A stretch of 64,000 bases of DNA from Manis javanica (GCF_040802235.1 NC_133157.1:22771501-22835500); one strand, 5' to 3'. Counted from the stretch's first letter, positions 38,001 through 47,075 are shown. Numbers and translations are program-made. The notes: a model not told the origin generated them from the sequence alone.

Positions 38001-41000
38001 GGTAGGTTGCTTTACCACTCTGTGCATCAGTCTCCTCTTATTTAAAGTGGGAATAATAATAAGAATATCCTCTTCATATCCAGTTGAGACGAGGATCAAA
38101 AGGGATCCACAACTTGAAGGTACTTTACCAACTATAGAACATCCCACAAGTGTCAAGTATGATTGTTGTTCGTTAAGGCTGAAGAGGCAGTCGTGTAACT
38201 AACAGTAGCGGGTAGTCATGACAACCAGCTTCACGTCACCGCTTCTCTCAGTGTCACTGGGCAGCTTATTTAAACTCCTTGCAAATGTAGAAATGTTTTT
38301 AAACGTGTAAACGTTGTAGTTTCCTCATCTGCAAAGCGAGAGAGTTTGATGGTTTTCAGGCTCCTTTTCAGCTGCTCTGCTCAACTCTTTTCTTTAAATG
38401 AAAGCTCCTGCAGAAGCCCACAGTGTAAATGAGCAGCTGTGTGGAAAAGTAGTGGGGAGTCTGGGATTCCCTCTTCTTGTCCCTCACTCTCCTTTCCTCC
38501 CAGGGTCAGAATTTGTCATCCCTAGCACCAAGTGACCCCTGCGGCTCCTTCCAAAGAGTTTCTGGCCAATCTGGAGTGCATGGGAGGTGGGCGGGGTGGC
38601 CTAGGAGGAGCTCAAAGTACCATATCCTGAGCTGGAGGATGCTGGTCACTACCTGAGGTGGCTTCAGTCACCTGGGGAGGAAGGAAGTGAGCAGTTGCTG
38701 ATTCATCTCTTCGGGGATGAACAGAGGTAGGAAGGTGTCCAGCGGTCTTGACAGAGGCGAAAACAGATTCTTAGAACAGTCCGTTTCTAGGGGTGTGAGC
38801 TGCTTCGAGCACCTGCCTTTAAGAACCAGGGGGGAGACAAAGGTGCTGGGCCAGGCTGTTCAATGCTGCTGCCCTGAATTCCTACCACCCCTGTAGTTTT
38901 GCTGGGCACGGCTCTCCAGCTGGAAGCTCCAGCCCCACTTCCGTCAGTTGGCACATGGCGGGCACTCTGGCCTCCTGCCCAGCCTTGGCAGTGCTGTCAG
39001 ACACACAGGGAAGCCCTTCCTGAAAAGCTGGGGGCTGAGATGGAGCAGGAAGCCAATGTCAGAAACCACACTTGGACTTTTAAGAACCGGCAAGATGGCT
39101 TGAAGGCAGCTAAGCAGGCAGAGGAACAGCATGAAGCAGAGTCCTGGGGCATGAGGGATCATCCCGCATTCAAGGGACTGAAATGAAAGCCAGGGGGGCT
39201 TGAATGCAGAGAGCAGGGGAGTGCAGCATGACAGGAGGAGGCCGAGGAAGGCAGGGACAAGCGCAGTAGGGCAAAGCCATGCTTGGCCTTAAGGGATTCT
39301 GATCCATATCCTAAGAGCAATGGGAATTCTTTGAAGGACTTTAAGCCAGGCAGTGACAATGATAGGGCAGGTGCATTTGGAAATGATCCCTGTGACAGCA
39401 GTGGGACAACAATTGGGTCCAGGCAGAGTGGATTTGGAACAATAATCTAGAAATCTAGGATAGTAGTTCAAAGGAGAGAGGACAATGCTTGGCCCAGAAC
39501 AGTTTTGATGGTGGAGGTGGAGAGAAGTGCACAAATCGTGGAGATAGTTATGAGGTGGGGGAGATATTTATGAGGCTATAATTGGAACTGGATTGGATTA
39601 GGGTCAAAATGGCTCTCAGATTTCTGACTTGCAAACCGTGGATGGATAGTAAGTACATTCAGTGAGATTAGGAAATCTGAAAGAAGACTGGATTGGGAGG
39701 GATAATAGGTTCACCTCTGGTCATGATGTATTAGAAATGCTTTGGAAACATCCAGATGGAAACAAGGAATGGGCAGTTGGGTATCAAGACACTTGGCCTT
39801 GCTCAGGGTTGGCGTCTTCACAGGCCTTCAGACCTATTCTGGCCACAGTTATCAGTTCAGCAGCTGCAGGGTTCTCTGCACAAAACTGGTCTGGCAGTTG
39901 ATGCAGCATTGTCCTTGGGCCTGGTTTCATTGACTGGGCTCCTTGACGGGTCCTAAGACCAGTTTCTACCTTATGTTAAGGCCTGTTAACTGGGTCTCTG
40001 CTTAATACACAGCTGAGAGCCTTGGTCCTTCTGAGATGAGGGTCTCTGGGTGTCTCTGGTCAGATTTCTGTCTCATGTTCTTCCTAACCTGGGTCTGTTC
40101 CTCTGTTATCTGCTTTGCACCAGCAAGAGTTCATTCATTCATTCATTCATTCATTTCTTCATTCAAGAAATATGAAAAAGATGAGTACTCAGAGTTGAGA
40201 TTTAATAATATCAGTCATTTTCATTGTTCCTCAAGGAACTGGCTTTTCTTTTTCACCTTGAGTGCATGTGGTGACGAATACAAGGACTGCTACTGTAGTT
40301 TGATAGCATTGCATTGACTCACGCCCTGAAGAAGGCCCTGGCACTTTTGCCCACCATTGCCTTTATGCCTTATTTCCCTCTTTTTCCAGAAAGAATAAAA
40401 AACAGGCATCAAAAGCCCAACCTCTATCTCCTTCACTGAAGCAAGAAGCTAACTTCTTACCCAGCTCCTACATCAGGAAAGATGGGCTAAGTCATGCTTT
40501 AAAATGACAGTTGAATTTCGTACTCCTGCTGCGTGACTGTCATGGGTGGGCTGAGGGCTGCACTCTGTGTAGTCCTCTTCCTGTGTCCTCTCCCAGGCTG
40601 AGGGAGCAGCTGCCATCTGGACTAGTCAGAGTGGCAGAGCGGGAGAAAAGAGGCAATAAATCACACACTGGCTCTTAAATCTCTCAGAGGAAACGAAACA
40701 TGGCACCTCAACCCGCATGTTCTCAGCTAAAGCAAAGCACGTGGCCATGCAGGTAGGGAAGTGCCACCTTACCGTGTGCCTGGAAAAAGGTGAGCCAGAA
40801 TTTTCTGGTGAACTCACCAATGAGTACTGTGACCCAACATTTGTGAAAGCTCTTTGTGGCAAACATCACGTGCTAGCAACCATAGGATGCTCCTGTTCCC
40901 ATTGCCAAGTCTTTGGTATTGCTCCATTCCGGGCCAGGTCAGTTTTCCCTCTGGAGGCAGGTGTAAAACAAAGAGGGGCTTGTATTTCTTAGCAATAGCC

Positions 41001-43448
41001 TTTCAGGACCCCTCAAAGATAATTCTCTCCCCACTGTTCAAGCCAGGAAAACCCTTACAGAACTATAACTATACTTGGTGTTTTCAGTGGCTTTCCACAT
41101 TTCCCCAGGAAGGACAAAGGATATTTTGCTCAGTGGGTGATCTCAAAGCATCTTCTTCAGAAAGCCACATGATAAATTTCTCTGAGTTTCAGGCAGGAAC
41201 TAGCATGAAAAATCAAGTTATAAAATATATAACTAGCATTATCAAAATGATATAAAATAGAATGTATTCCTAGAAGAAATAATATGAGGAAATATACTGA
41301 CAACAATAGTAAGGGATTATGCAATTTGTTCAATGAGCATATCTTACTTTGTAATAAAAAGAACAAATTTTCTTCTCTAAATAAGGCAGTGTACTCTAGA
41401 CAAGTAGTTCTCAAATTTTACTATGTATCATAGTCATCTGGAGTCTTATAAAAATATAGGTTACTGGACTTCATCCCCAGACATCTGGTTCCAAAGATCT
41501 GGGGTGGGGCCTGAGAACTTGCATTTTCATGAAGTGTCAAAATAATACTGATGCTGCTAGTCTGGGGACCATACTTTGGGAACCACTCTATTATGGTAAA
41601 AAAACAAAATACCACCAATTATGGAGTCAGCTAATCCTGGTTCTAAACACTGGTTCTTAACACTTACTGTATGACCTTGGTAAGATTATTTAACCTCTCT
41701 GAGCCTCACTTTCCTTTTCTATAAAATCAGTACCAAGTGCACATTTTTTCACCTCTTAACATCTCTAAAATCAGAATGTTCACTACAATAGTGGGTACAA
41801 CAAAGTTTGAATGGCCACATTTTTCATTCTCTTGTGGCACATGCAAAAATGGTGTATCTTACAATGTTATCTAACATGATGAAATATCTCTACCTTAAGG
41901 AGTGTCAAGAAGTAATGTACATATTGGGCAAAGCATAGTATCTGGCATGGAGTAAAATCATTTAATAAATGGTAATTGATTTTAGCCATTATTGAGAAAT
42001 GGCAGGAACTGTTTGGTAAGGCTTGGGGAGCAGCTGACAGTGTGAAAATGGAACCCAAATTGAGATTGATTTCCTCTGCAGGCAGACTTTAGAGACGGTA
42101 AATTGCCATGCTGTCCTGGCCAGTCTTCCCCACTGATTCCAGCAGCAGCCCTGAGGCCTTTGACAGAGACCATCTCCACAGTGCAGACCGTCTACACCAC
42201 TCGGAAGCCTGTTTCTCTGGCAGCCAGGTGAGCCACATCAGCAGCTACTGGTAGGTAACTCTGGTGACAGGGACACCAGGTCCAGGATTTAGCTTCATTG
42301 TTTTTGTGACATCTGAAAGGTCACAAAATACAATCCTCTTAATCACGCTTTCATTCTCTTTTCTGTAAGTATCTACTGAAATGTCTACAAAGGCTAGTAG
42401 TATTCTAGGTCCTGAGGATGCACAGTGAACTAAAAAGATAATAGCCCTACCTATATGGAGTTTATAAGTTTGTGTTGGAGGAGGAGAGACAGACATTATA
42501 ATCAAGTGAGTTTGTGTGATGGTGACAAGTGCTTGAGAGAAAAATAAAACTGAATAGGGCATGCAGGGATGGCCTCATAGAGGTGCATTTAAGCAATGAC
42601 CTGAAGATGGTAAGGGAGCAAACTGCAGATACATGGGAAAAGAGTATACCAGGCGGAGGGAACAGCCAGAGCTAAGGCTTCAGAGGTGGAGCATGCCCCA
42701 CAAGGTTAACAGAGAGGAAGGGGCTCGTGTGAATGATGGGAGAGGAGGCCCATGGAGTTGCATATTGGGGCCAGATTGTGTAGGGCCTCTTCGGCCACAG
42801 TAGAAACTGATTCCTACCCTGAGTGAGATTATTTAAAAACTTGATCTGTGTCTTTAAAAACGTATACTTTAGACTGTGGAGACAGATTCCATAGATAGGC
42901 AACTGCGCCTGAGGGCCAAGAAGTCAGAGGCAACCCCTCAGAGCAGCCAGTTTTATTTTATTCAATTTTATTTATTAAAACACAGGGGGGACCCCTGGGA
43001 GAAAGTGCATATGAAAGCTATTTAAAGCATGAATGAAAGAAATCTAAGCCCTGGACACCTGCTCATTCACTTAGAAGCTGAGAGGCTGCTATGCACTAGA
43101 TCTTGTGCTGGGCTCTGGGGCTTCAGAGATGAATGACACAAACAGTCCATGCCCGAGGAGTGGTGCCGTGAGGAACTCAGTCTGGTGGGGAAACGGATAG
43201 GCAGCCGGGCAATTTCAGGTCACTGTAATGCTAGCAAATGTAGGGGTTCCTGGAGGAGCCTGGGAGGGAAAGTCAAGAATGGAGATGCAGAAAGAATCTG
43301 GGAGATGACACTGAAACTACTCTTGCAATTTTTTCGAGGGTTTATCTCACAATTTTATCACCTGCTCTTGTTTTTCAGTGCAGAGACACTCCGACAAGAA
43401 CTGGAGAGAGAGAAAATGATGAAAAGACTGTTGATGACCGAACTGTGA
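10828..43448 (+). CDS. EPB41L4B: EPB41L4B, C-terminal half of long isoform (11 exons, partial at 5' end)
   Basis: Band 4.1-like protein 4B (EHM2/Lulu2) is a FERM-domain cortical protein. From the literature, it works at epithelial junctions, where it activates the Rho exchange factor p114RhoGEF and tensions the circumferential actomyosin belt. The FERM domain is upstream of this window. The coding segments are 10828-11042, 13099-13217, 18111-18236, 19063-19130, 21366-21464, 26550-26730, 28409-28486, 34755-34871, 37241-37309, 42082-42227 and 43379-43448. All have AG/GT borders, and their phases join into one frame of 428 codons plus TGA. The human long form is about 900 residues, so this is nearly its second half. 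The tail is Ser/Pro/Thr-rich, probably mostly disordered, with a poly-His run, a basic RKLTRQYS segment, an acidic SFDEDD patch and a charged helix at the end. The match to human EPB41L4B is from memory. FRRS1L lying just downstream supports it independently. Confidence 0.92.
10928..10960 (+). repeat. EPB41L4B: Coding (CAC)n microsatellite, poly-His
   Basis: Eight CAC codons, one CAG, then two CAC codons lie inside exon A. The near-pure CAC run is prone to slippage, so the His count may vary between individuals and species. Confidence 0.9.
12020..12600 (+). repeat. L2 LINE 3' region (sense)
   Basis: The recognisable L2 string runs through CCTTTGCACCTGCTGTTCCC, TTTGCCTGGAATGCTTTTCT, CCTACACATCCTTCAGCAAC and AAACTTCCTGACACCCTC in the expected order. 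The left boundary is uncertain. Confidence 0.7.
12780..12950 (-). repeat. MIR fragment (antisense)
   Basis: TTCACAGCAATCCTGCAAGG, followed by CTCAGAGAGGTAAAGTGACC and AAGGCCACCCAGCTCATA, is the reverse complement of the MIR core. Confidence 0.65.
13099..13217 (+). CDS. EPB41L4B: EPB41L4B exon B
   Basis: The acceptor is CCACTTGTAG. The first two bases complete a Lys codon started in exon A, giving SLTK-LSPGTPALFSEAAAH. The rest is LKKLELETVKAAGPWPALHI and ends NMNK in phase 0. The donor AAG|GTGCCG is weak beyond the GT. Exons A and C cannot be joined directly without an immediate stop, so this exon is needed to keep the frame. Confidence 0.88.
13540..13915 (+). repeat. Old interspersed repeat, family not assigned
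   Basis: The module TCTGCTCAGGCTGCTAGAAC, then GGAGGCTGGGAGGTCCAAGA, then AATTCAGTCCATAGCAG at the end is a common mammalian repeat that I recognise by pattern but cannot name with confidence. A distantly similar module is at 21660-22130. Confidence 0.5.
14095..14255 (-). repeat. MIR3 SINE (antisense)
   Basis: AGAATGTTGGTGCTGGATTT, then AGTTCAACCTTCTCACCCTC, CAAGGTCACACAGCAGGGGC and a CTCCTGGTCGAGTGCCCTTT tail match the reverse complement of MIR3. Confidence 0.65.
14262..14475 (-). mobile_element. MER20 hAT-type DNA transposon (antisense)
   Basis: The element contains GTACATTGTAGGATGTTGCA, CCTCTACCCACTAGATGCCA and GCAAAATTGCCCCTAGTTGA, which is MER20 read backwards. It is a non-autonomous relic of about 210 bp. 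Confidence 0.75.
16500..16770 (+). repeat. Near full-length MIR SINE (sense)
   Basis: It starts with a tRNA-like head (TATGGCTGAGCGGTCAAGAG), then GTGTGACCTTGGACAAGTGA, ATCTGTAAAATGGGGATAGG and a TGCTTGGCCCATAATAAGCT tail. It is one of the best-preserved MIRs in the window. A (ATC)n run follows at about 16785-16805. Confidence 0.8.
18111..18236 (+). CDS. EPB41L4B: EPB41L4B exon C
   Basis: This is a 42-codon exon in phase 0 at both ends, with acceptor TTTGTCACAG and donor CAG|GTGTGT. It encodes AEEKKVSEKTLQTPLLPSP and then HVKCNILKAQLENASRVGAQ. The middle is Pro/Leu-rich and the end is a short charged segment. Because it is symmetrical, it could be skipped without breaking the frame. Confidence 0.88.
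18237..19062 (+). other. EPB41L4B: EPB41L4B intron C-D
   Basis: This is an 826-bp intron, GTGTGTGG to TTTAACAG. A short repeat tail (GCACATAGCAGGTGCTCAAT) lies near 18790. Otherwise nothing is recognised. Confidence 0.7.
19063..19130 (+). CDS. EPB41L4B: EPB41L4B exon D
   Basis: The acceptor is CTTTAACAG. The exon encodes VGKEESTFVNINKKSSLQDA, then N, V and two bases of an Arg codon. The donor used here is AAG|GTCTGT at 19131, because only this phase joins to the recognised SPIPIRVE reading of exon E. A second GT (AAT|GTAAGG) lies 5 nt upstream at 19126 and would shift the frame. Confidence 0.82.
19131..21365 (+). other. EPB41L4B: EPB41L4B intron D-E, mainly L2
   Basis: L2-like sense sequence covers about 19385-19660 and 19850-20450. 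A 161-codon open frame at 19969-20454 lies inside the second L2 and is not a gene. The last 900 bp is AT-rich and unassigned. Confidence 0.65.
19385..20450 (+). repeat. L2 LINE sequence (sense), two segments
   Basis: Diagnostic phrases are TTGTCATTCCCCTGCTTAAT with CTTTAAAGGCTTTGCTTTGC, and later CAAATCTGACCGTGCCGCTC followed by AAAGCTTCAGTTCCAGCC. About 200 bp between the segments is less clear. Confidence 0.6.
21366..21464 (+). CDS. EPB41L4B: EPB41L4B exon E (basic RKLTRQYS exon)
   Basis: The acceptor is ATCTTTAG and the donor TTT|GTGAGT. The first base completes Arg, followed by SPIPIRVEVTQAAVEKPEIK and PPRVRKLTRQYS. The last two bases (TT) start a Phe codon finished by exon F. The RQYS motif fits a basophilic-kinase site of the R-x-x-S type; this is inference from pattern only. 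The exon is also fully open in the frame that exon D's alternative donor would produce. Confidence 0.88.
21660..22130 (+). repeat. Old interspersed repeat, family not assigned
   Basis: CAAAATTAGTGACTTACAAC, GGTTAGAAGTCCAGGTATGG, GAAGCAAGTCACTAAGGCC and ACAGGGGCATGAATACTGGG form a known mammalian repeat pattern, diverged. I cannot name the family reliably. Confidence 0.5.
22600..22790 (+). repeat. MIR fragment (sense)
   Basis: GCCTCTCTTTCATCATCTGT, AAAAATGGATGAGGTAACAC and CTAGCAAGGGACCTGGCCAC follow MIR order. Confidence 0.55.
24430..24580 (+). repeat. MIR fragment (sense)
   Basis: TGGGACCTTGAACAAGTAAA followed by GAAAATGAAGATCATAATTA and AATTAAATGGGCTAATGCAT follows the MIR core in order. 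It is diverged. Confidence 0.5.
25735..26330 (+). mobile_element. Old L1 3'-end fragment (sense)
   Basis: AACAGATGAATGGATAAACA, CATGCTACAACATGACTGGA, CCTTGAATACATTATGCA and TATTGTATGATTCCACTTAT follow an old L1 3' end in sense orientation. It is the only long sense copy of this module in the window. Confidence 0.85.
26550..26730 (+). CDS. EPB41L4B: EPB41L4B exon F (acidic, Ser/Thr/Ala-rich)
   Basis: The first base completes Phe, followed by DEDDLPPDLAEAVG, an Ala/Thr/Ser low-complexity run, and SSPQNSEGKGQLSPGTK. The exon ends in phase 0 at AAG|GTATGG. The acceptor chosen is ACCGCAG at 26549, giving the known QYS-F-DEDD join. An alternative AG at 26540 (GCTTTTAG) would add nine in-frame bases encoding Asn-Arg-Ser. 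Confidence 0.85.
26731..28408 (+). other. EPB41L4B: EPB41L4B intron F-G
   Basis: This is a 1.7 kb intron, GTATGG to CTTGCAG. A MIR-like fragment (TAAGCCTCAGTTTCTTCCTC) lies near 27470-27560. Nothing else is recognised. Confidence 0.65.
28409..28486 (+). CDS. EPB41L4B: EPB41L4B exon G
   Basis: This is a symmetrical 26-codon exon in phase 0, with acceptor TGCCCTTGCAG and donor CTG|GTAAAC. It encodes SPSNRGGAFPLEPGD followed by LLMDFTEATPL, an acidic-hydrophobic segment. The sequence is recognised as part of the EPB41L4B tail. A longer open frame crosses the exon in another register and is treated as a shadow. Confidence 0.88.
30135..30155. repeat. C-rich run (G-quadruplex-capable on - strand)
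   Basis: Runs of seven, seven and four cytosines are separated by single A residues, reading as G-runs on the minus strand. Confidence 0.75.
34500..34748. repeat. Purine-rich block then pyrimidine-rich block before exon H
   Basis: About 34500-34612 is mostly A/G (GAGGAGAGAAGGCCAGAGGG and similar). About 34663-34748 is mostly C/T (CTCCTCTTCCTCCTCCCC and similar). The second block is the polypyrimidine tract region of exon H. Confidence 0.75.
34755..34871 (+). CDS. EPB41L4B: EPB41L4B exon H
   Basis: This is a symmetrical 39-codon exon in phase 0. It encodes AEPASAPHCAHSRCSPPLSL and then PMKEETTGVCMHPPIKTRL. The donor is CTG|GTAGGT. The acceptor is GTGAGCAG, with a competing AG 4 nt downstream at 34758 that would break the frame. 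A long polypyrimidine tract lies at 34663-34748, just upstream. Confidence 0.86.
34872..37240 (+). other. EPB41L4B: EPB41L4B intron H-I
   Basis: This 2.4 kb intron opens GTAGGT. About 35170-35680 is AT-rich with the look of a very old antisense LINE. About 36185-37130 is GC-richer and non-repetitive in appearance, with short open frames and no recognised product. Confidence 0.6.
37241..37309 (+). CDS. EPB41L4B: EPB41L4B exon I
   Basis: This is a symmetrical 23-codon exon with a strong pyrimidine tract before TTTGAAG and a consensus donor ACT|GTAAGT. It encodes IKTFPADTVTPFPDPFITG then PQFT, a Phe/Pro-rich linker. It is short and in frame, so it is a natural cassette-exon candidate. Confidence 0.87.
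37465..37935 (-). mobile_element. Old L1 3'-end fragment (antisense)
   Basis: TTATTTTATTGAGGTGAGCT, AACCCCGGCAGCCACCAATC, GACCTTTTGTGTCTGGTTTC and GACTATTGTGAATAATGCTG give the antisense L1 3' module. Confidence 0.8.
37980..38170 (+). repeat. MIR SINE (sense)
   Basis: TCTTAGGTAGGTTGCTTTAC, TGTGCATCAGTCTCCTCTTA, AAAGTGGGAATAATAATAAG and AAGGTACTTTACCAACTATA follow the MIR order. Confidence 0.65.
39150..39660. repeat. Old interspersed repeat, possibly L2-related (antisense)
   Basis: CCTAAGAGCAATGGGAATTC, TTTGAAGGACTTTAAGCCAG and GGTGGAGGTGGAGAGAAGTG form a widespread mammalian repeat pattern often seen next to antisense L2 tails. The family was not confirmed. Confidence 0.45.
40130..40155. 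repeat. (TTCA)n microsatellite
   Basis: About six tandem TTCA units, followed by an imperfect TTTCTTCATTCA. This is a typical simple repeat. Confidence 0.9.
41405..41590 (+). mobile_element. MER5A hAT-type DNA transposon
   Basis: It runs from AGTAGTTCTCAAATTTTACT through TCTGGGGTGGGGCCTGAGAA to GATGCTGCTAGTCTGGGGAC and TTGGGAACCACTC. The near-complementary ends (GTTCTCAA and TTGGGAAC) are the terminal inverted repeats. Confidence 0.85.
41620..41990 (+). repeat. MIR SINE (sense), interrupted
   Basis: The left part has GTATGACCTTGGTAAGATTA, TTTAACCTCTCTGAGCCTCA and TTCCTTTTCTATAAAATCAG. The right part has AAGCATAGTATCTGGCATGG and ATTTAATAAATGGTAATTG. The 41760-41880 middle is foreign or decayed. 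Confidence 0.6.
42082..42227 (+). CDS. EPB41L4B: EPB41L4B exon J
   Basis: The acceptor is TTCCTCTGCAG, with a second AG 4 nt further on. The donor is CAG|GTGAGC. The exon encodes ADFRDGKLPCCPGQSSPLIP, then a Pro/Ala part, then ETISTVQTVYTTRKPVSLAA, leaving two bases of a Ser codon. It is Thr/Val-rich near its end. Confidence 0.88.
42228..43378 (+). other. EPB41L4B: EPB41L4B intron J-K
   Basis: This is a 1.15 kb intron, GTGAGC to TTTTTCAG. Most of 42360-42800 is antisense L2-like sequence (GGCGGAGGGAACAGCCAGAG), and another L2-like piece is near 43040-43160. Confidence 0.7.
42360..42800 (-). repeat. L2 LINE (antisense)
   Basis: TATTCTAGGTCCTGAGGATG, ATGGCCTCATAGAGGTGCAT, ATACCAGGCGGAGGGAACAG and TTGTGTAGGGCCTCTTCGGC follow the reverse complement of L2 sequences in order. 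Confidence 0.6.
43379..43448 (+). CDS. EPB41L4B: EPB41L4B exon K, last coding exon with stop
   Basis: The acceptor is CTTGTTTTTCAG. The first base completes Ser, then AETLRQELEREKMMKRLL and MTEL end at a TGA at 43446-43448. The segment is strongly charged and should form a short amphipathic or coiled-coil helix at the C-terminus. The sequence up to the stop is recognised as the end of EPB41L4B. Confidence 0.92.
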
Positions 43449-44330
43449 AATTCTCCCTTTGTTGCCTGGAGAATGGCATGGTGCCTTCTGTCCGTTTTCT
43501 TTCTTCGGGCTTTGTGTGCTCACCCAGCACGACATACAAATGTGTGCTCTGTTTGCCCGGGCCTCCGGGGGTAGTTGAAGCCAACATGTGGCTTGACCTC
43601 TACTGGAGAAGTTATTTTATGTCTCCTGAGTATTAGAGTTTTTCTACTACTCACTGTAGTTGAGACAGGATTTGGTAAGCCTAAGAGAAGAAAGATGGGG
43701 AAACAGGGATTCCTTTTCTGAAGAACCTGTATGTATATATTAATAACCACAGGGCTAATACAGCATGGAATCCTTTGCTATCGATCTCAACCATGTGATT
43801 TTGTATGATTGAAACTTGCACCAAGCTTTGACTGTTTGTTAATGAGTCATTTTTAATGAAAGAACAACTCTTTCCTGCTAGTTTTTCATTTACACTAGTA
43901 ACTCCCCAGATCTTATAAAATCCTTAACATTCATTTTTATTCAGACGTGAGTAGATGAACTAAAAAAAAGAAAGTTGAAATCACCAGGACTGAAGGTACT
44001 TCAGCTTAATCTGAAATATTAGTTTAACTTGTGAATTTCTTGGATACAATATTATTTGGGATAAAATAGGATTTATTATTGAACCCAAAGTAGGAAACTA
44101 AAGCTTAACTTGTCTAAAAATCCTTCCAAAGTTAGGATGATTTACTATCAAGATTCGTTTGGGTGTTCCACAAAGGAAAAAATTATTTCTAAAGTTGATC
44201 ACGTCCTGTCTATAGAACCTTGACCAGGAAACACTTTGCTCTCTTTTTATATAGTTTCAAGAAATGTGTTTTTTAAATTTTATTATGCACTCCAACTTTG
44301 CAGGAATAAAGGAATCCCCTAACCACAAAC
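43449..44330 (+). other. EPB41L4B: EPB41L4B proximal 3'UTR
   Basis: This is AT-rich non-coding sequence after the stop. The first AATAAA is at 44305-44310, with an ATTAAA at 44644-44649. Neither is followed by an obvious GU-rich element, so the real 3' end may be further right. Later AATAAA sites are at 48318-48323 and 48773-48778. The end given here is only the nearest candidate. Confidence 0.4.
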
Positions 44331-44459
44331 CTGCCCTTTAAAATGTTTCCCAAGCTTTCTCAATTAATATGCACTCAGTTTTTCATAGCTATGATCAGTG
44401 TGTACATACTCTTTGGTTGTACTTCTTCACTTAACATATATCTCCTCTTTTCAACACAG

Positions 44460-44990
44460 GTCCTTCTCTCACCAATTTAAATGTCTTTATAGCCATGTAA
44501 CATGGTTAACCTCACTTCTCCCCAGTACTAGATATTTGAGTTACATCTAATTTTTCATGCATATAAATAGCACTGCTATGAATGTCTTTGTAAAAAATGC
44601 TCCTTCCTTTGGATTCTTCCCATGGGAATATCTCCAAAGAGGGATTAAAGGTTAAAGAGCAAGAAGTATTTTATAGCTCTTGTTTCATATTGCTAGTTTG
44701 CGTTCTAGAAAGATCCAGTCTCTGGGTTGGAAGGACCTTAAAGGTGATCTAGTTCAATCCCCCACACCCTCTGAATGCTTGAAGCCCTCTACAATTTATG
44801 ATGCCACCAGCAATGTATAAGCATTTCTATTTACCAATAGCTCTGCCAGTATTGGGTTTTGCCACTTTTATTTATTTTTGTTGGTTAATTAGGTGTGTAT
44901 AGTTCTTGAAAGGTGTTGTTTTGTTTCATTAATTGCTAGCAAGTCTGAGCACATTCCCATGTGACGATTTACCAGTTGTATTTCCTTGTG
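44460..44990 (-). repeat. Very old LINE fragment with inserted MIR3
   Basis: ATAAATAGCACTGCTATGAA, AATATCTCCAAAGAGGGATT and TGATGCCACCAGCAATGTAT suggest an old antisense L1. It is interrupted at about 44715-44800 by MIR3 (TGGGTTGGAAGGACCTTAAA, GGTGATCTAGTTCAATCCCC). Confidence 0.55.
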
Positions 44991-46494
44991 CATGAAATGT
45001 CCATCCATTTCTTATGACCACTTGTTAAGTGGGATCAAAGTCATATATTTGTATCAGAATTGTATTTTTATGTTGTATTGTATAGTTTGCTCTCCTGTCC
45101 CTATCCTTAAAACTGAATGGTGCCAATAATTTGATACTGATGATTATAAAAAAGTAATGCCTCAGTTACTAGCATTGGTGTAAAATGAGGCATGTAAGCA
45201 AAGATAAATAGAGGATTAATCTTTTAAGTGCTGAATCTTATAAATTTTAATATCTTTTTGAGGGAAATCTTTCTAAAATGTATCACACACTTCCCTGCCT
45301 TAGTAAACAGAGGATACTGGAGAGTATTTAACCTTTTCTTGAGGAGTCATGGTCATCATTATAAACACCCACCCCTTTTGTACCTTGGTGCGGTGCAATG
45401 ATGTCATCAGGAGCTAACAACATGTGTAGGTAGGGCTCAGCTTTGCCTTTCACAGACTATTGAGCTGTTCTCATTGATGGATTTTTTCTGCTGTCTGCTC
45501 TCTTGGTGAAGCCGTCTGGGGCAATTGTGGTGTTTGGGACCTTTTACCCCCATACTACATGACCCGTGGCTGTACTTTTAAAACAGCGTCAGCCGTTCTT
45601 TATCTCTTGCGCACAATACAAAATGTTCCTGTACAATAGGGGGGAAGATATCCATGTCTGGGGTTGTCATGACCTCCTCTTCTAACCTGCTTTCTTCACC
45701 TCCTGCTCTCAGATGAAAAGCCCCAGGGCAAAGCCGGAGTTTTCCTAGGGAAGCCAGGAAACTATGTATTACGTATGTGCCGTGTGTGCTTTGCTTCTGA
45801 GGAAGGGTGCATGGGCTTTTTGGCTGCTGTTTTCAAGAGGCCCTGAGCCTCCTGCTTCTTCCCCATGTCCCCCTGGGTTCACAGATGTTTCAGGTTGATG
45901 TCACTGGAAGTCTGATCACAAGTCGGCTGTTACTGTATATGAAAACCCAGTACCTTTGGCAGCTCAACTCAAACCAGTAAAATCAAGAGGATTCCATCGT
46001 TTCAGCAGTTGTCCTGGTTATTTGCCTGCTTAAGTGTATGATGGGTGCTTGGCATGGTGACCTAAGAAGATGACATTGTGTTGGGTGGATTCATACAAGC
46101 AAAAATGAATTGGTACAATTGTTTCACCTTTTAAAAAGATACTTAAAACCCAAACAACAGCACCATTCAGTCATGCAACATACCTTATGTCTGGGGTGTG
46201 CATCACGGGAGAATCTGCTTACTCACATAATTATTCCAAAGCAAGGGTTACATACTGAAGCCCACAGACTCATGGTAGGCCTGGGGGGCAGGTTCTGCAA
46301 GGAACCTGGGAATCCTATAGCTCATAGGTGTGTGGATTGTAGATTGCACAGGAGATCCTTATGTTTGAGGAGTTTTAAAGCTAGGTCCTACAGCATTCAG
46401 AAGATTCCACCTGAATGCATCCAAAAGTTTATATTCCCCAAAGTTGCACTGGAATATTCTGATGTTTTTCTTTCTTTCACCATCTCAAAGATCA

Positions 46495-47075
46495 CAGCTT
46501 TTTAAAAACTTGAAATTCACCATTTTAACCATTTTAAAACATCCAATTCAGTAGTTCTTAGTACATTCACAATGTTGTGCAAACATTACCACTGTCTAAT
46601 TCCAGAACATTTCCATCATTCCAAAAAGAAACTGTATCTACAGTCACTGCCAATTTCCCCCTTTCCCTGTCCCCTAACAACTACTAATTTACCTCTGTCT
46701 CTGGATTTGTCTATTCTGGACATAGCATATAAATGGAATCATACAGTATATGGTCCCTTGGGTGACTGTTTTCCTTCACTTAACACAGTGTCTTCAAGGT
46801 CGATCTATGTAGCATGTATCAGTACTCCATTCCCTTTTATGCCTGAATAATATACCACTGTGGGGATATACCACATTTGTTTTTCCATTCATTCTTTGAC
46901 AGACATTTGGGTTGATCCCACTTTTTGGCTATTATAAGTAATATGAACATTCATGTGCCAGTTTCTGTGTAAACATATGTTTTCAATTTTCCTGAGTAAA
47001 TAACTAAGACTGGAATAGCTGGGTCATATGGCAATCCCATGTTTAATTTTTGGAGGAATTACCAAGATCACAGTT
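46495..47075 (-). mobile_element. Old L1 3'-end fragment (antisense)
   Basis: CACTGTCTAATTCCAGAACA, GGATTTGTCTATTCTGGACA, GAATAGCTGGGTCATATGGC and TTTAATTTTTGGAGGAATTA define the antisense L1 3' module. It would sit in the transcript if the distal EPB41L4B poly(A) signals are used. Confidence 0.85.

Larger units (their letters stand above)
37310..42081 (+). other. EPB41L4B: EPB41L4B intron I-J
   Basis: This 4.8 kb intron holds an antisense L1 at 37465-37935, MIR at 37980-38170, an old L2-like segment at 39150-39660, a (TTCA)n run at 40130-40155, MER5A at 41405-41590 and an interrupted MIR at 41620-41990. Confidence 0.7.
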